This document shows positions 27,501 to 35,667 of a stretch of DNA of 64,000 bases, in pieces. Position 1 is the stretch's first letter. Each line of letters starts with the position of its first letter. Made by a program: the position numbers and the translations under genes. The notes beneath the pieces are model-generated. The model was not told the DNA's origin and did no database searches. It worked only from the letters and a program-made list of their open reading frames with translations. This DNA is from CAIQJJ01 sp964606085 (GTDB lineage Bacteria; Chloroflexota; Anaerolineae; Anaerolineales; UBA4823), in assembly GCA_964606085.1 (NCBI GenBank), contig CAZSFD010000001.1, forward strand, positions 124,001 to 188,000, given 5' to 3'.

Positions 27501-29226
27501 CATCGGTTACTTTATCTGAGTCGAGGGCGCGCTTGCTAACCCACCAAACCAGTTCGTGCAGGCTCAGGTTGGGGTCAATGCCAGTTGTCTCCTGCCAGGT
27601 GAGGCCGCGGTCAAACGTAACATAAGGGGCCGCGCCCGCGTCGCCGGGCGTGTTGGTGCTGGGAAGCCAGACGATATTTTGCGGGTTGCTGGCCGAAATG
27701 GCGATATTACCGCCTTTGTTGACGTCCGGAAGCATGGGGAAGCGTGTCCAGCTCAAACCGCCATCGTCAGAATAAGCCGCCGTACCATTCCAGGGCCAGA
27801 TATTGGTCTTGACCAGGGTCACCACCAGATTGTTGGCAGACTGCCCGGCGTAATCGAGGGTGGAACCAGTGTAGAACTCGCCATCCACCAGCGAACGGGT
27901 GGGGTAGCCATCCACATCGGCTTTGTAGAAGCCCTGGCGATCCATCGTCGTCACCACCGGCACGCCGCCGGGCGGGGCAATGATGTCGGCTGGCACCATT
28001 TCTTCGATGCCGCGGCTGCGGAACTTCATGGTGATCGTGTCACCCAGGATGTCTTCCATGAACCAGAAGCCCATGCCTTCGGTGAGCCAGATTTTATCTT
28101 CCACGGGGTCGAAGGCCCAATCACCAATGCCGAGCCAGTTGGCAATATCGGTGTTGCAAATCCATTCGGGGTCGCAGTCTGCCGGGTCGAAGCTCAGGTC
28201 GAGGGCAGCGCTCCAGGTTACGCCGCCATCGGTCGAACGCCACAGGTGACCGCTGGCGAGGTGGTCGTCGCTGACGAACATCAGATCGGGGTTCTTGCTG
28301 TCAATGACGATGGCGCCCCAACCACCCACATAGCGAATGGATGTCCAGGTATCGGTGGCGGGGTCATACTTGCGGAAATGGTCATCGAGCAGGGCGTAGA
28401 GGTAGTCACCGCCCATCTTGGCGGTGACGGCGTTGCCGGTGGTGGTGTAAATGCGCGTCCAGGTGACGCCAGCATCATCGCTGCGGTAGACGCCATAGCC
28501 CGAGGAACCGGCGAAGATGCGGTTGGTCTGCGTGATGCCGAGGGTGTCGGTGATGCCGCCGTTGGGGTCGAACAGCACCCAACGCACGCCAGCGGCATTG
28601 CCATCTGTACCCATCATCGCCGGGACGGTGCTGGTTGGCACGAGTGTCCAGGCGAGGCCGCCATCGAAGGTGCGCCACAGGCCATCTTGCCGCGTGCCAA
28701 AATAGACCACGTTCTCGTTGGCGGGGTCCACCGCCAGGCGCTCGCCGTTCATGCGAAACTCGCCATTGCCGCTGATGAGCCAGTTTTGCGGGCTGGGCTG
28801 AGTCCAGGTGGCGCCCTGGTCGGTGCTTTTGAGAATGCGCCCGCCGTTGCCGTTGGTGGCGATGTAGACGATCTGGTCGTTGGTGGCAGCCAGGGCGATG
28901 CTTTCGATGTTGTAATCGCCATTGCCCAGCGTAGCCGAGTAAACGGTGCTGGCGTTGATCAGTTGCGTCCAGTCTTGAGTGGCGGGGTTCCACTTGAACA
29001 GGCCGCCGACATCGGTGCGGCCATAGACCAGGCCGGGGGTGGTCGGGTGCATAGCCATGCCCGTCACCCAGCCGCCGCCGCCGATGGGCAGTTGCTTCCA
29101 GGCGTAATCGGCCGTAATATCATCCGCCGAGGAAGCCTGGGGGCGCAGGGCCAGGGCAGCCCCCGCCACCAACAAGGCGACTGCCAACAAAACAAACAGC
29201 CATTTGGGGTTGAAAAGATGTTTCAT
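24574..29226 (-). CDS. secreted multidomain GH74 xyloglucanase-like protein
   Basis: A 1550-residue exported protein. A signal peptide (residues 1-34) is followed by a GH74-type double beta-propeller (~36-750) with WKQLPIGGGGWVTGM and the family TDVGG motif near residue 72, where the first catalytic Asp is expected. Two fibronectin type III domains follow (~755-840, ~845-930), then a CBM9-like domain (~935-1125), another beta-sandwich that looks carbohydrate-binding (~1145-1290) and three InlB-type B repeats (~1297-1370, 1373-1455, 1457-1535), each with two Cys pairs. The tail ends HKVYLPVIFK, a short ending that resembles those of secreted Chloroflexota proteins. GH74 enzymes cleave xyloglucan. 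It is downstream of a LacI gene. Confidence 0.9.
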   Translation of the reverse strand: MKHLFNPKWLFVLLAVALLVAGAALALRPQASSADDITADYAWKQLPIGGGGWVTGMAMHPTTPGLVYGRTDVGGLFKWNPATQDWTQLINASTVYSATLGNGDYNIESIALAATNDQIVYIATNGNGGRILKSTDQGATWTQPSPQNWLISGNGEFRMNGERLAVDPANENVVYFGTRQDGLWRTFDGGLAWTLVPTSTVPAMMGTDGNAAGVRWVLFDPNGGITDTLGITQTNRIFAGSSGYGVYRSDDAGVTWTRIYTTTGNAVTAKMGGDYLYALLDDHFRKYDPATDTWTSIRYVGGWGAIVIDSKNPDLMFVSDDHLASGHLWRSTDGGVTWSAALDLSFDPADCDPEWICNTDIANWLGIGDWAFDPVEDKIWLTEGMGFWFMEDILGDTITMKFRSRGIEEMVPADIIAPPGGVPVVTTMDRQGFYKADVDGYPTRSLVDGEFYTGSTLDYAGQSANNLVVTLVKTNIWPWNGTAAYSDDGGLSWTRFPMLPDVNKGGNIAISASNPQNIVWLPSTNTPGDAGAAPYVTFDRGLTWQETTGIDPNLSLHELVWWVSKRALDSDKVTDGVFYLMAGHVEPSDTISGTFYVSTDGGLNWSPAPYAPPCSGTAQTDCHVWGQIRAVPGFAGHVWASTVKQGLWYTTDGGQSAWQQIAGVERAQAFGFGKALPGQSYPAIYLYGIIGGQEGYWRSGDMGVTWDYIAEFPNDNYDENRTLNGDMNIAGRVYIGTGGSSFVYGDDTTILPDVPSAPNLIEAVSGDGKVALRWGETVGATSYKVTYGLASGDYTEEIIVGDQITYTVSGLSNNTAYYFAVRATNAQGDSEPSNELMAVPSKYAPAAPYLYEPVLGDRQIELSWQPVPGAQGYKVFYGRSGLYNLSKDVKTATTTVMDELRNGAIYNFIVVGYNVNGEGDPSNERIASPNGEMVPQVTASYFDTLLSVDGVLDEAFWDLSIPLTKTVVGAVAATAQTGIAWNDEYFVVGFEVLDADLWNDSAPSHEDDAVEIYFDGDDSKGAAYDAFDRQIIKGWNDADIAVYHGNADDVVQAWSPITDTDGVTVLGYAVEVAIKWANVGVTPANLYQVGFDVGLDDDVDGGNREGQNVAYGVADNWQDTTFFGDVTLIGKPAGRALALAAPQAANTVVGYLYKDGPFPPFGGGYLWNNIGSYDLYYTGNVHGGTQAISVTLPTWWGDGFGMWSTAPLSTAGATHLTMWVNGGDTDRTIWFNVNGPVTGEAQVQAFANTWTKVEVPLSALNNITEIGTINFANAGGWSSTFYLDDIALEAFIAEMDVTLAGTGEGVVSSSGGEINCGITCTAALTPGSVITLTATVGENSTFTGWRGACNGLAETCILTLAQSASTTASFSRNQVMVSQSGLGSGTVTSDPAGVACGADCDETFAASTALTLTAQADAHSAFVGWQGGWCSGSDDCALTLDRWIYVGAAFDALPPVTYTLTVSKTGAGAGSITSIPAGIDCGAACSADFTEGTVVTLTATADAASTFTGWSGACTGSGTCVVTMDAAKQVTANFDLAEIIHKVYLPVIFK

Positions 29227-29336
29227 AAGGGTCCTTTCTCCGAAAAGTTAAAATACGAACACAACACGAAGCGCGGGCGCGTTTCGGGTATTCCTAAAAA
29301 GGTGTGTGTTGCAGGCGATGGGGTTGCGGCGGCTGG

Positions 29337-30362
29337 TTAGCGCAGGGCCGCCTGGGTGCTGTGACGGACGATCAATTGCGGGGAAAATCTCTGACAGGTT
29401 CGTTCAGTGTGTGGGTTTTCGATCAACGCCAACAAATAAGCCACCGTCTGGTGAGACCAGACCCTATCGTTTTGGTCTACCGTTGTCAACGGTGGCTCAT
29501 AATAGGGAGCGTTGGCGACATTGTCGTAACCAACCACAGAAACATCGTAGGGAATGCGGATGCCGCGCTCGTGCAAGGCGCGTAAAGCGCCCAGCGCCGA
29601 ATCGTCGTTATCGCACACCAGGGCGGTAAAAGGCGGCAGGTCGGCGGCAGTGGACTCACCGATTAAATCCATCGCGCAGGCATAGCCGCCATCAGCCATG
29701 AAATTGGAGTGGGTCGTCGGCCCGGCTTCCAGGCCGTTTTCGGCCAGCATTTCGAGGTAGGCGGCGTGGCGAGTGCAGGCATCTTCGTTATCGGTCGGCC
29801 CGGCGATTTTGGCAAAGCGGCGATGCCCCAGGGCCAACAGGTGCGCAATCGCCTGGCGCACGCCCTGGCGCTGATCGCCCACCACGGCCGGCATGGCGGG
29901 GGCAGTTTTCCCGCCCATCATCACATAGGGTTTGCCGTGGCACATATCGCTCAATTCGGCGTCGCTCAGTTCAAATTGCGGATCGAAGAAAATGAACCCA
30001 TCCACCGCCCGCGACACCAGTTCGCTCAAACGCTGGCGCACCGCCTCCACCGTCAACGGGTGATACAGGTTAGACATGCCCGCAAAGAAACCATGCGTTT
30101 CAATTTCCTGCACCAAGAATTGCAGCGGGCGGTAAAAAAACGGGTTCAGGACGATAATTTGGATGGTTTGGGCGCGCCCGGTAGCCAGGCTGCGCGCCGC
30201 CCGGTTGGGCTGGTAGCCCAACTGCTCGATGGCCGCCGCCACCCGTTGGCGTGTCTTGGCTGAGACGTTGGGGTGTTCGTTGATCACGCGCGAAACGGTC
30301 TGGTGCGAGACCTGGGCCAATGCGGCGACATCGAACAGGGTGGGGAGTTTGGCGGTTGTCAT
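29337..30362 (-). CDS. LacI family transcriptional regulator
   Basis: A 341-residue LacI protein with the N-terminal helix-turn-helix LFDVAALAQVSHQTVSRVINEHPNVS, the hinge helix GYQPNRAARSLATGR and a periplasmic-binding-type effector domain ending FSPQLIVRHST. A consensus-like promoter with a palindromic operator directly before its start (30366-30408) points to autoregulation. Sitting between the sugar permeases and the GH74 gene, it probably responds to a xyloglucan-derived sugar and represses the flanking genes. Confidence 0.93.
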   Translation of the reverse strand: MTTAKLPTLFDVAALAQVSHQTVSRVINEHPNVSAKTRQRVAAAIEQLGYQPNRAARSLATGRAQTIQIIVLNPFFYRPLQFLVQEIETHGFFAGMSNLYHPLTVEAVRQRLSELVSRAVDGFIFFDPQFELSDAELSDMCHGKPYVMMGGKTAPAMPAVVGDQRQGVRQAIAHLLALGHRRFAKIAGPTDNEDACTRHAAYLEMLAENGLEAGPTTHSNFMADGGYACAMDLIGESTAADLPPFTALVCDNDDSALGALRALHERGIRIPYDVSVVGYDNVANAPYYEPPLTTVDQNDRVWSHQTVAYLLALIENPHTERTCQRFSPQLIVRHSTQAALR

Positions 30363-30365
30363 AAA

Positions 30366-30408
30366 TTGTTAGCGTTAACAAAATAGCAAAAAATTGAACG
30401 GTTGTCAA
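30366..30408 (-). promoter_or_regulatory. sigma70 promoter with LacI-type operator
   Basis: On the minus strand TTGACA (30408-30403), a 17-nt spacer and TATTTT (30385-30380) form a near-consensus promoter. It is followed by TTGTTAACGCTAACAA (30381-30366), a palindrome matching at 14 of 16 positions with a central CG, typical of LacI-family operators. It lies 3 nt from the start codon of the LacI gene, fitting autorepression. Confidence 0.8.
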
Positions 30409-30435
30409 CTTAAAATTTCAGTGAAATGTTCATCA

Positions 30436-31290
30436 TCATTTGACCGCGCCGGCAATCGCCTCAACGAAGTAGCGTTGTAAGAAGATGAACACGATCACAA
30501 TCGGCAAGAAGCTGATCAGCGAGGCGGCCAGCATCGGCGACCAATCCATCTGATGGTCGGCCAGGAAGCGGTAGATGCCAATCGGCAGGGTGCGCAAATC
30601 GGGGCGGTTGAGGGTGAAGATCAGCGGGGTGAAGAAGTCGTTCCAGGCGGCCAACATGGTCAGCAGGGTGACAGTGGCCGTCATGGGGCGCGCCAGAGGG
30701 AACATGATATGCCAGAAGGTCTGCCAGAAGTTGGCGCCGTCCATCATGGCCGATTCTTCCATCTCGCGTGGCAGGGTGGTGAAGTAACCCCAATAGAGAA
30801 AGGTGGTGAACCCGGTCATCCCGGCGGTGATCAAGATGATCACCGCTTCGCGGGTATTGGTGAGGTGTAGCGCCAACATGATCTGGAAGGTGGGGATAAT
30901 GGTGTAGCCGGCGGGCAAAAACATGGTCAGCACGATAATGCTCTGCAAAAGCTTTTTGCCGGGGAAATTAAAGCGCATGGCATAACCGGCCATCCCCGCG
31001 AACAGGTTGGTCAGCAGCACGGTGGCAACGGTGATGTAGATGGTGTTGAAAAAATACTGGCTGAAATTGGCCTTTTCCCAGGCATCGGCGTAGTTTTCCC
31101 AATGGATTTGCTGCGGCAGGCCAAAGGGATTGGCGAAGAGTTCTTTGTTACTCTTCAGCGAACCGGTAAAAATCCACCAGAAGGGGTACAGGTAGCCGAT
31201 CAAGACAATCGTCAGGATCAAATAGGTGACCCAGCGTCCCACCTGGGCACGGGTGAAGCGGAAAGCGGAGCGTTCCAGGGTGATATTCAT
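30436..31290 (-). CDS. carbohydrate ABC transporter permease (MalG-type)
   Basis: A 284-residue inner-membrane permease of the sugar (CUT1) family with six predicted helices. The ATPase-docking EAA loop is visible as LPREMEESAMMDGANFWQTFWHIMFPLARP. The pattern WIFTGSLKSNKEL near the N-terminus is typical of the MalG branch. It follows the MalF-type gene with a 6-nt gap, and the two form the channel of one importer. No cognate ATPase gene is present, which is normal for CUT1 systems served by a shared MsmK-like ATPase. Confidence 0.92.
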   Translation of the reverse strand: MNITLERSAFRFTRAQVGRWVTYLILTIVLIGYLYPFWWIFTGSLKSNKELFANPFGLPQQIHWENYADAWEKANFSQYFFNTIYITVATVLLTNLFAGMAGYAMRFNFPGKKLLQSIIVLTMFLPAGYTIIPTFQIMLALHLTNTREAVIILITAGMTGFTTFLYWGYFTTLPREMEESAMMDGANFWQTFWHIMFPLARPMTATVTLLTMLAAWNDFFTPLIFTLNRPDLRTLPIGIYRFLADHQMDWSPMLAASLISFLPIVIVFIFLQRYFVEAIAGAVK

Positions 31291-31296
31291 AGCAGG

Positions 31297-32292
31297 TTAC
31301 CCCAGGCCCATTTCGCGGCGGGCTGTTTTGGCGCGAGCGACCAACAACACCTGCGCCACGGTCAAAACCAACAAGATCAGGCTGTAAATGATTGATGCTG
31401 CCGAAGCATAGCCCAGGTCGGGACGGAAGGTGGAACCTTGCGGCGGGGTGAACGAGTGATGGTAGATATAAGTCTGCGGCACCTCGGTGGCGAACATCGG
31501 CCCGCCATCGGTCAGCGCCATCACGCCATCGAAGACACGCATCGAACCAAGCAGCGCCATCAGCACAATGATCACCGCCATCGGGCGAATCATCGGCAGG
31601 GTGATGTACCAGGTCTTCGTGAACCAACCGGCCCCATCTACGGTGGCCGCCTCGTAAATTTCTTGCGGCACCGATTGCAAAGCCGCCAGGAAGAAAACCA
31701 GGTTGTAACCAAAGGTCTGCCAGATGCCAAAAATGATGATCACCCACATCGCCCACCTGGGGTCCATCAAAAACCCCAGTGAAGGTCTAATCCAACCGGC
31801 ATCCACCAAAAGTTGAGGTACAAGCTCGATGGCATTCCGCACCATAATTTTGAACGGCACACCCAACACCACCACACTGCACACCACCGGGATGAAAAAA
31901 CCCGCCCGAAAAAGGCCGGCCAGGCGCAATTTGGGGTTATTCAACACCAATGCCAGCAGCAGCGAAAGGCTCAACTGCACCGGCACCAACGCGACCGTGT
32001 AATGGATGGCATTCTTCACCGCCTGCCAGAAGAATTTATCTTTGAGAATGTTCTCGAAATGCGCCAATCCGACAAACGTGGTCAATTCGCCAAAGCCCTT
32101 CCACTTGTAAAAGGCAATCTGAATCGAGGCGGGCATCGGATACCAGCCAAAGACGATGGTGAGGATCAGCCACGGGGTCACAAACAAATAAACCCAACGG
32201 TTATCCACAATTTGCCGCCAGAGTGATTTCTTTTTCGAGGCCGCACCGGGCGACTGGGCTGGCTGCGGCAGAACAGGGGTATAAGTGGTCAT
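31297..32292 (-). CDS. carbohydrate ABC transporter permease (MalF-type)
   Basis: A 331-residue inner-membrane permease, MalF branch of the CUT1 family, with an N-terminal cytoplasmic stretch and about six helices. The EAA loop reads VPQEIYEAATVDGAGWFTKTWYITLPMIRP. It partners with the MalG-type protein just downstream. The solute-binding protein at 41798, at the head of the same minus-strand gene train, is the likely partner although the Opp genes lie between them. Confidence 0.92.
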   Translation of the reverse strand: MTTYTPVLPQPAQSPGAASKKKSLWRQIVDNRWVYLFVTPWLILTIVFGWYPMPASIQIAFYKWKGFGELTTFVGLAHFENILKDKFFWQAVKNAIHYTVALVPVQLSLSLLLALVLNNPKLRLAGLFRAGFFIPVVCSVVVLGVPFKIMVRNAIELVPQLLVDAGWIRPSLGFLMDPRWAMWVIIIFGIWQTFGYNLVFFLAALQSVPQEIYEAATVDGAGWFTKTWYITLPMIRPMAVIIVLMALLGSMRVFDGVMALTDGGPMFATEVPQTYIYHHSFTPPQGSTFRPDLGYASAASIIYSLILLVLTVAQVLLVARAKTARREMGLG

Positions 32293-32319
32293 GGATGCGT
32301 TTTTCCTTGAATGTAGCGT

Positions 32320-34602
32320 TTACGGTTGGGGATCGCCATAGAGATAGCTGTTCCCTTCCAGCCCGATGTACACGCGGCCAGGAACATTCATATCGCCGCT
32401 GATGGCCATCACGGCGCTGTAATAGCCGCCGGGGTACGTGGCGATTTTCTGCCAGGTCACGCCGCTATCAGCAGAGCGCCAATAGCCATGCTCGCCGCGC
32501 AAGATGCCATCCAGGTAGAGCGCGGGGTAGGTTTGCCCTGACAGTGGCGCGCCAAAGCCGAAAGTCTCGGCGCGTTCTACATCGGCTACCTGAACCCAGG
32601 GGGTTTGCCCGGCATCGCTGGTGTACCACAGGCCGTTTTTGCTTGTGCTGACCCAAACATGGCCTGCAAAACCCGGCGTGGCACGCAACTGCCCCCACAC
32701 GTGGCAATCGTAGGCTTCAAGGCAAGGCGGAGAGTGGGGCGCAGCCTGCCAGCTTTGCCCGCCATCACGGGTGACAAAGAAGCGGTCGCGCAATTCCGGG
32801 TCTGCGGCGATAATGTAGAACACGCCGCCATCCACCTTGTCCGAGTCGAGCGCGCGGTGAGTCACCCACCAGGCCAGCAGGTGCAACTTGGAGATATGTT
32901 CGAAGCCGGGGGCTTGTGTCCAGGACTGGCCGCCATCCAGGGTGTAATAGGGCTTGCGGTGAGCGGCATTCTCGAGATCGCCACTGGGAAGCCAGACGAT
33001 ATTGTTGGGGTCGCTGGCTGAAATGGCGATGTTCCCACCGCCATTGTAGGGCGGCAGCGTCGGCAGATAGTTCCACGTCAGGCCGCGGTCTGTAGAAATG
33101 GCCGCCGAACCAGCGTTGACATCGTAATTGGTGTGCGCCAGGGCCACCACCAGCACATTGGGCGAACCACCGCTGTAATCGAGCGAGCTACCCGTATAAA
33201 ACTCACCGGCCAATGGGCTGGCTGGCGATTTCGTCAAATCGGGAAAGGCAAAGCCCTGGCGATCCATCGCCGAGGTAACGAGGAAGCCGCCGGGCGGGGC
33301 AAGCACATCTGCGGTGACCAATTCTTCGATGCCGCGGCTGATGAAATTCCACGCCACCACGTCATCGTCAAGGTCGCGCGTTTGCCACATCCCCATGCCT
33401 TCGGCAAACCACAGCAGCCCCGGTTGCAACGGGTCAAACACCAGGTCACCCGTGCTGAGCCAGTTGATGGCGTCGGTCTGGCCGATCCAGGCCGGGTCGA
33501 GTTCGCCGTAGGAAATGTTGAGCGTCTGCCAAGTCTCGCCGCCATCGAGCGAGCGGAAGAAATGACCATCGCGCACAGCGCCATCGGTGAGGAAGATACG
33601 CCGCGGGTTAAAGGGGTCAATGGCAAAATTGGCCCACGAACTGACGTTGCGCTTGAGAATACGCCACGTTTCAACAGCAGGGTCGAAGACCTGAAGATGT
33701 TCATCGAGGGTGGCGTACAGCAAGCCGCTGGGATCCAGTTTGGCAGCGAAGGGGATTTTTCCAAAAGCATCAATTTTGAAAATCTCATCCCATGTCTGCC
33801 CGGCGTCGCGGCTGCGATAGATGCCCGCGCCAGCCACACCCGCGTAGATGCGCAGCGTGCGACCTTCGTCAGCGCCGCCCGTGGGGTCGAAAAGTACCCA
33901 TTTCACCCCCGTAGGCGACTCGGCGCGGCCCAAGCCTATCGGCACTCTTTCGGCGGGAATCTGTCGCCAGGTGGCCGCGCCATCTTCGCTGACCCACAGC
34001 CCGGCACGGCGCGAGCCAAAATATACAATTTCCTCATTCAGCGGATCCACGGCCAGGCGTTGGCTGCCGGTACGAATATCGCCGTTGCCCTGGATGAACC
34101 AGCGGTCGCCACACCCGGTTTCGACCCAATGCTCACCGCGATCCGCGCTTTTGAGGATGCGGCCGCCCTCACCATTGCCCGCCGCCAGGCAAACGATCTG
34201 GTCATTGCTGACGCTGATAGCGATGCTCTCCACTTCAAAATCGCCGCGTGGGCTGCCGGTGACGCGGTCGGAGCGCAACAGTTGTGACCAAGAACGGGTG
34301 GCTTCATCCCATCGGTAAGCGCCACCGACATCAGTGTTCGCGTAAACCAGACCAGGCGTCGTAGGGTGAATGACCATGCCGGTCACAAACCCGCCGCCAC
34401 CGATGGGCAGTTGCTTCCAGGTATAAGGCACGTCGGCAACGTCATTGGCGGGGGTGGGCAGCGGCCAGGGTTCGAGCGTGGGTGTTAGGGAGGAGGTTGG
34501 GGTGGTAGTCATCGTAAGGGGAAACGGGGTATTTGTGGATGTACAAGCGGTGAGGAGAAGTTGGATGATGAATAGACGACGCAAACATTCGGCAGCGTGC
34601 AT
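32320..34602 (-). CDS. GH74-like lipoprotein (second xyloglucanase-type enzyme)
   Basis: A 760-residue lipoprotein with lipobox LLLTAC (Cys20), a Thr-rich linker and one GH74-type propeller module (~60-755). It shares WKQLPIGGGGFVTGM, NTDVGGAYRW and many BNR/Asp-box-like repeats (SxDxGxTW) with the larger protein at 24574, so the two are paralogues. It lacks the fibronectin, binding and InlB modules. Cell-surface tethering suggests it finishes chains released by the secreted enzyme. The start has AAGGTG about 9 nt upstream, and the gene follows the OppF-type gene by 6 nt in the same operon. Confidence 0.88.
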   Translation of the reverse strand: MHAAECLRRLFIIQLLLTACTSTNTPFPLTMTTTPTSSLTPTLEPWPLPTPANDVADVPYTWKQLPIGGGGFVTGMVIHPTTPGLVYANTDVGGAYRWDEATRSWSQLLRSDRVTGSPRGDFEVESIAISVSNDQIVCLAAGNGEGGRILKSADRGEHWVETGCGDRWFIQGNGDIRTGSQRLAVDPLNEEIVYFGSRRAGLWVSEDGAATWRQIPAERVPIGLGRAESPTGVKWVLFDPTGGADEGRTLRIYAGVAGAGIYRSRDAGQTWDEIFKIDAFGKIPFAAKLDPSGLLYATLDEHLQVFDPAVETWRILKRNVSSWANFAIDPFNPRRIFLTDGAVRDGHFFRSLDGGETWQTLNISYGELDPAWIGQTDAINWLSTGDLVFDPLQPGLLWFAEGMGMWQTRDLDDDVVAWNFISRGIEELVTADVLAPPGGFLVTSAMDRQGFAFPDLTKSPASPLAGEFYTGSSLDYSGGSPNVLVVALAHTNYDVNAGSAAISTDRGLTWNYLPTLPPYNGGGNIAISASDPNNIVWLPSGDLENAAHRKPYYTLDGGQSWTQAPGFEHISKLHLLAWWVTHRALDSDKVDGGVFYIIAADPELRDRFFVTRDGGQSWQAAPHSPPCLEAYDCHVWGQLRATPGFAGHVWVSTSKNGLWYTSDAGQTPWVQVADVERAETFGFGAPLSGQTYPALYLDGILRGEHGYWRSADSGVTWQKIATYPGGYYSAVMAISGDMNVPGRVYIGLEGNSYLYGDPQP

Positions 34603-34608
34603 GGTCGG

Positions 34609-35667
34609 TCACACCTTTAGCGGAAACGTATAGTTCACTGCATGGCTGGGCGCACCACCTTGCAGGGCTAACTGGTCGGTCAGGTGACAGGCCACCCAAT
34701 GATCGCCGCCTACATCGCGCAGCAAGGGGCGTTCTTGCTGGCAAATCTCCACGGCATAGCGGCAGCGTGGGTGAAAGTAACAACCACAGGGTGGGTTCGC
34801 CGGGCTGGGGACATCGCCGGGCAGTTTGAGCGGTCGGTCACGCATAAGCGGGTCGGGCTTGGGGATGGCGGAGAGCAGCGCTTCGGTGTAGGGATGGCGC
34901 GGGTGATAGAAGATGTCCTCTGTGGCGGCCATCTCGACCAAAAAGCCGACATACATCACGGCCACGCGGTCGCAAATGTGTTCGACCACCGACAGATCGT
35001 GGGCGATAAAGAGATAGGTGAGATGAAAATCGCGCTGCAAATCTACCAACAGGTTGAGCACCTGGGCCTGAATGGAAACATCCAGAGCAGAAACGGGTTC
35101 GTCGCAAACGATCAACTTCGGGTTAAGCGAAAGCGCACGAGCGATACCAATGCGCTGACGTTGGCCGCCACTGAAAGCATGTGGGTAACGCGAGGCAAAA
35201 TCAGGACTCATCCCCACCACTTGTAGCAAATCAGCCACACGATCTTTGATGGCGGCGGGGTTCATTTCGCCGGCGATCTCGAGCGGCTCGGCAATAATGT
35301 CACCAACCGTCATGCGTGGGTCAAGCGATGAATAGGGGTCCTGGAAGATGATCTGCATGTTACGGCGAATCTGGTTCATTTCCTTGCGCTTCAACTGCGG
35401 AATGGAGACCTTTCCCAACCCTGGGTCATCGAAGATCACATCGCCGGAGGTGGGTTCGAGCAAGCGAATGATGGTGCGCCCGGTGGTGGTTTTGCCACAG
35501 CCCGATTCGCCGACCAAACCAAAGGTTTCGCCATCGCGCACAAAGAAGTTGACGCCATCTACGGCCTTCACATCGCCTACCTTGCGCCGCCAAAAGCCGC
35601 CGTGGATGGGGAAGTGTTTTTTCAGGTCTTTGACTTCGAGGAGCGTATTTTCTGGCATGGGATTCAT
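34609..35667 (-). CDS. oligopeptide/oligosaccharide ABC transporter ATP-binding protein (OppF/DppF type)
   Basis: A 352-residue ATPase with Walker A GESGCGKTTTGR, signature FSGGQRQRIGIARAL, Walker B LIVCDEPVSALDVS and the C-terminal oligopeptide-type domain with its four-cysteine region (NPPCGCYFHPRC and C..ERPLL). The start is set at 35667 where ATGA overlaps the OppD stop; an internal ATG at 35658 with a GGATG ahead is an alternative. It pairs with the next ATPase. In a GH74 operon the substrate is more likely xyloglucan oligosaccharide than peptide (inference). Confidence 0.9.
   Translation of the reverse strand: MNPMPENTLLEVKDLKKHFPIHGGFWRRKVGDVKAVDGVNFFVRDGETFGLVGESGCGKTTTGRTIIRLLEPTSGDVIFDDPGLGKVSIPQLKRKEMNQIRRNMQIIFQDPYSSLDPRMTVGDIIAEPLEIAGEMNPAAIKDRVADLLQVVGMSPDFASRYPHAFSGGQRQRIGIARALSLNPKLIVCDEPVSALDVSIQAQVLNLLVDLQRDFHLTYLFIAHDLSVVEHICDRVAVMYVGFLVEMAATEDIFYHPRHPYTEALLSAIPKPDPLMRDRPLKLPGDVPSPANPPCGCYFHPRCRYAVEICQQERPLLRDVGGDHWVACHLTDQLALQGGAPSHAVNYTFPLKV

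Noticed and set aside
29267..29286. 20-nt imperfect palindrome (CGAAGCGCGGGCGCGTTTCG) between the LacI and GH74 genes as an operator
   Set aside because: Four mismatched positions and a GC-only core, unlike the two clear LacI operators; it may be chance in a GC-rich gap.
25582..29340. Two long + strand open frames (645 and 594 codons) opposite the GH74 gene
   Set aside because: They have low-complexity Gly/His/Val content and no ribosome sites or domains, whereas the minus strand encodes clear GH74, fibronectin and InlB modules.
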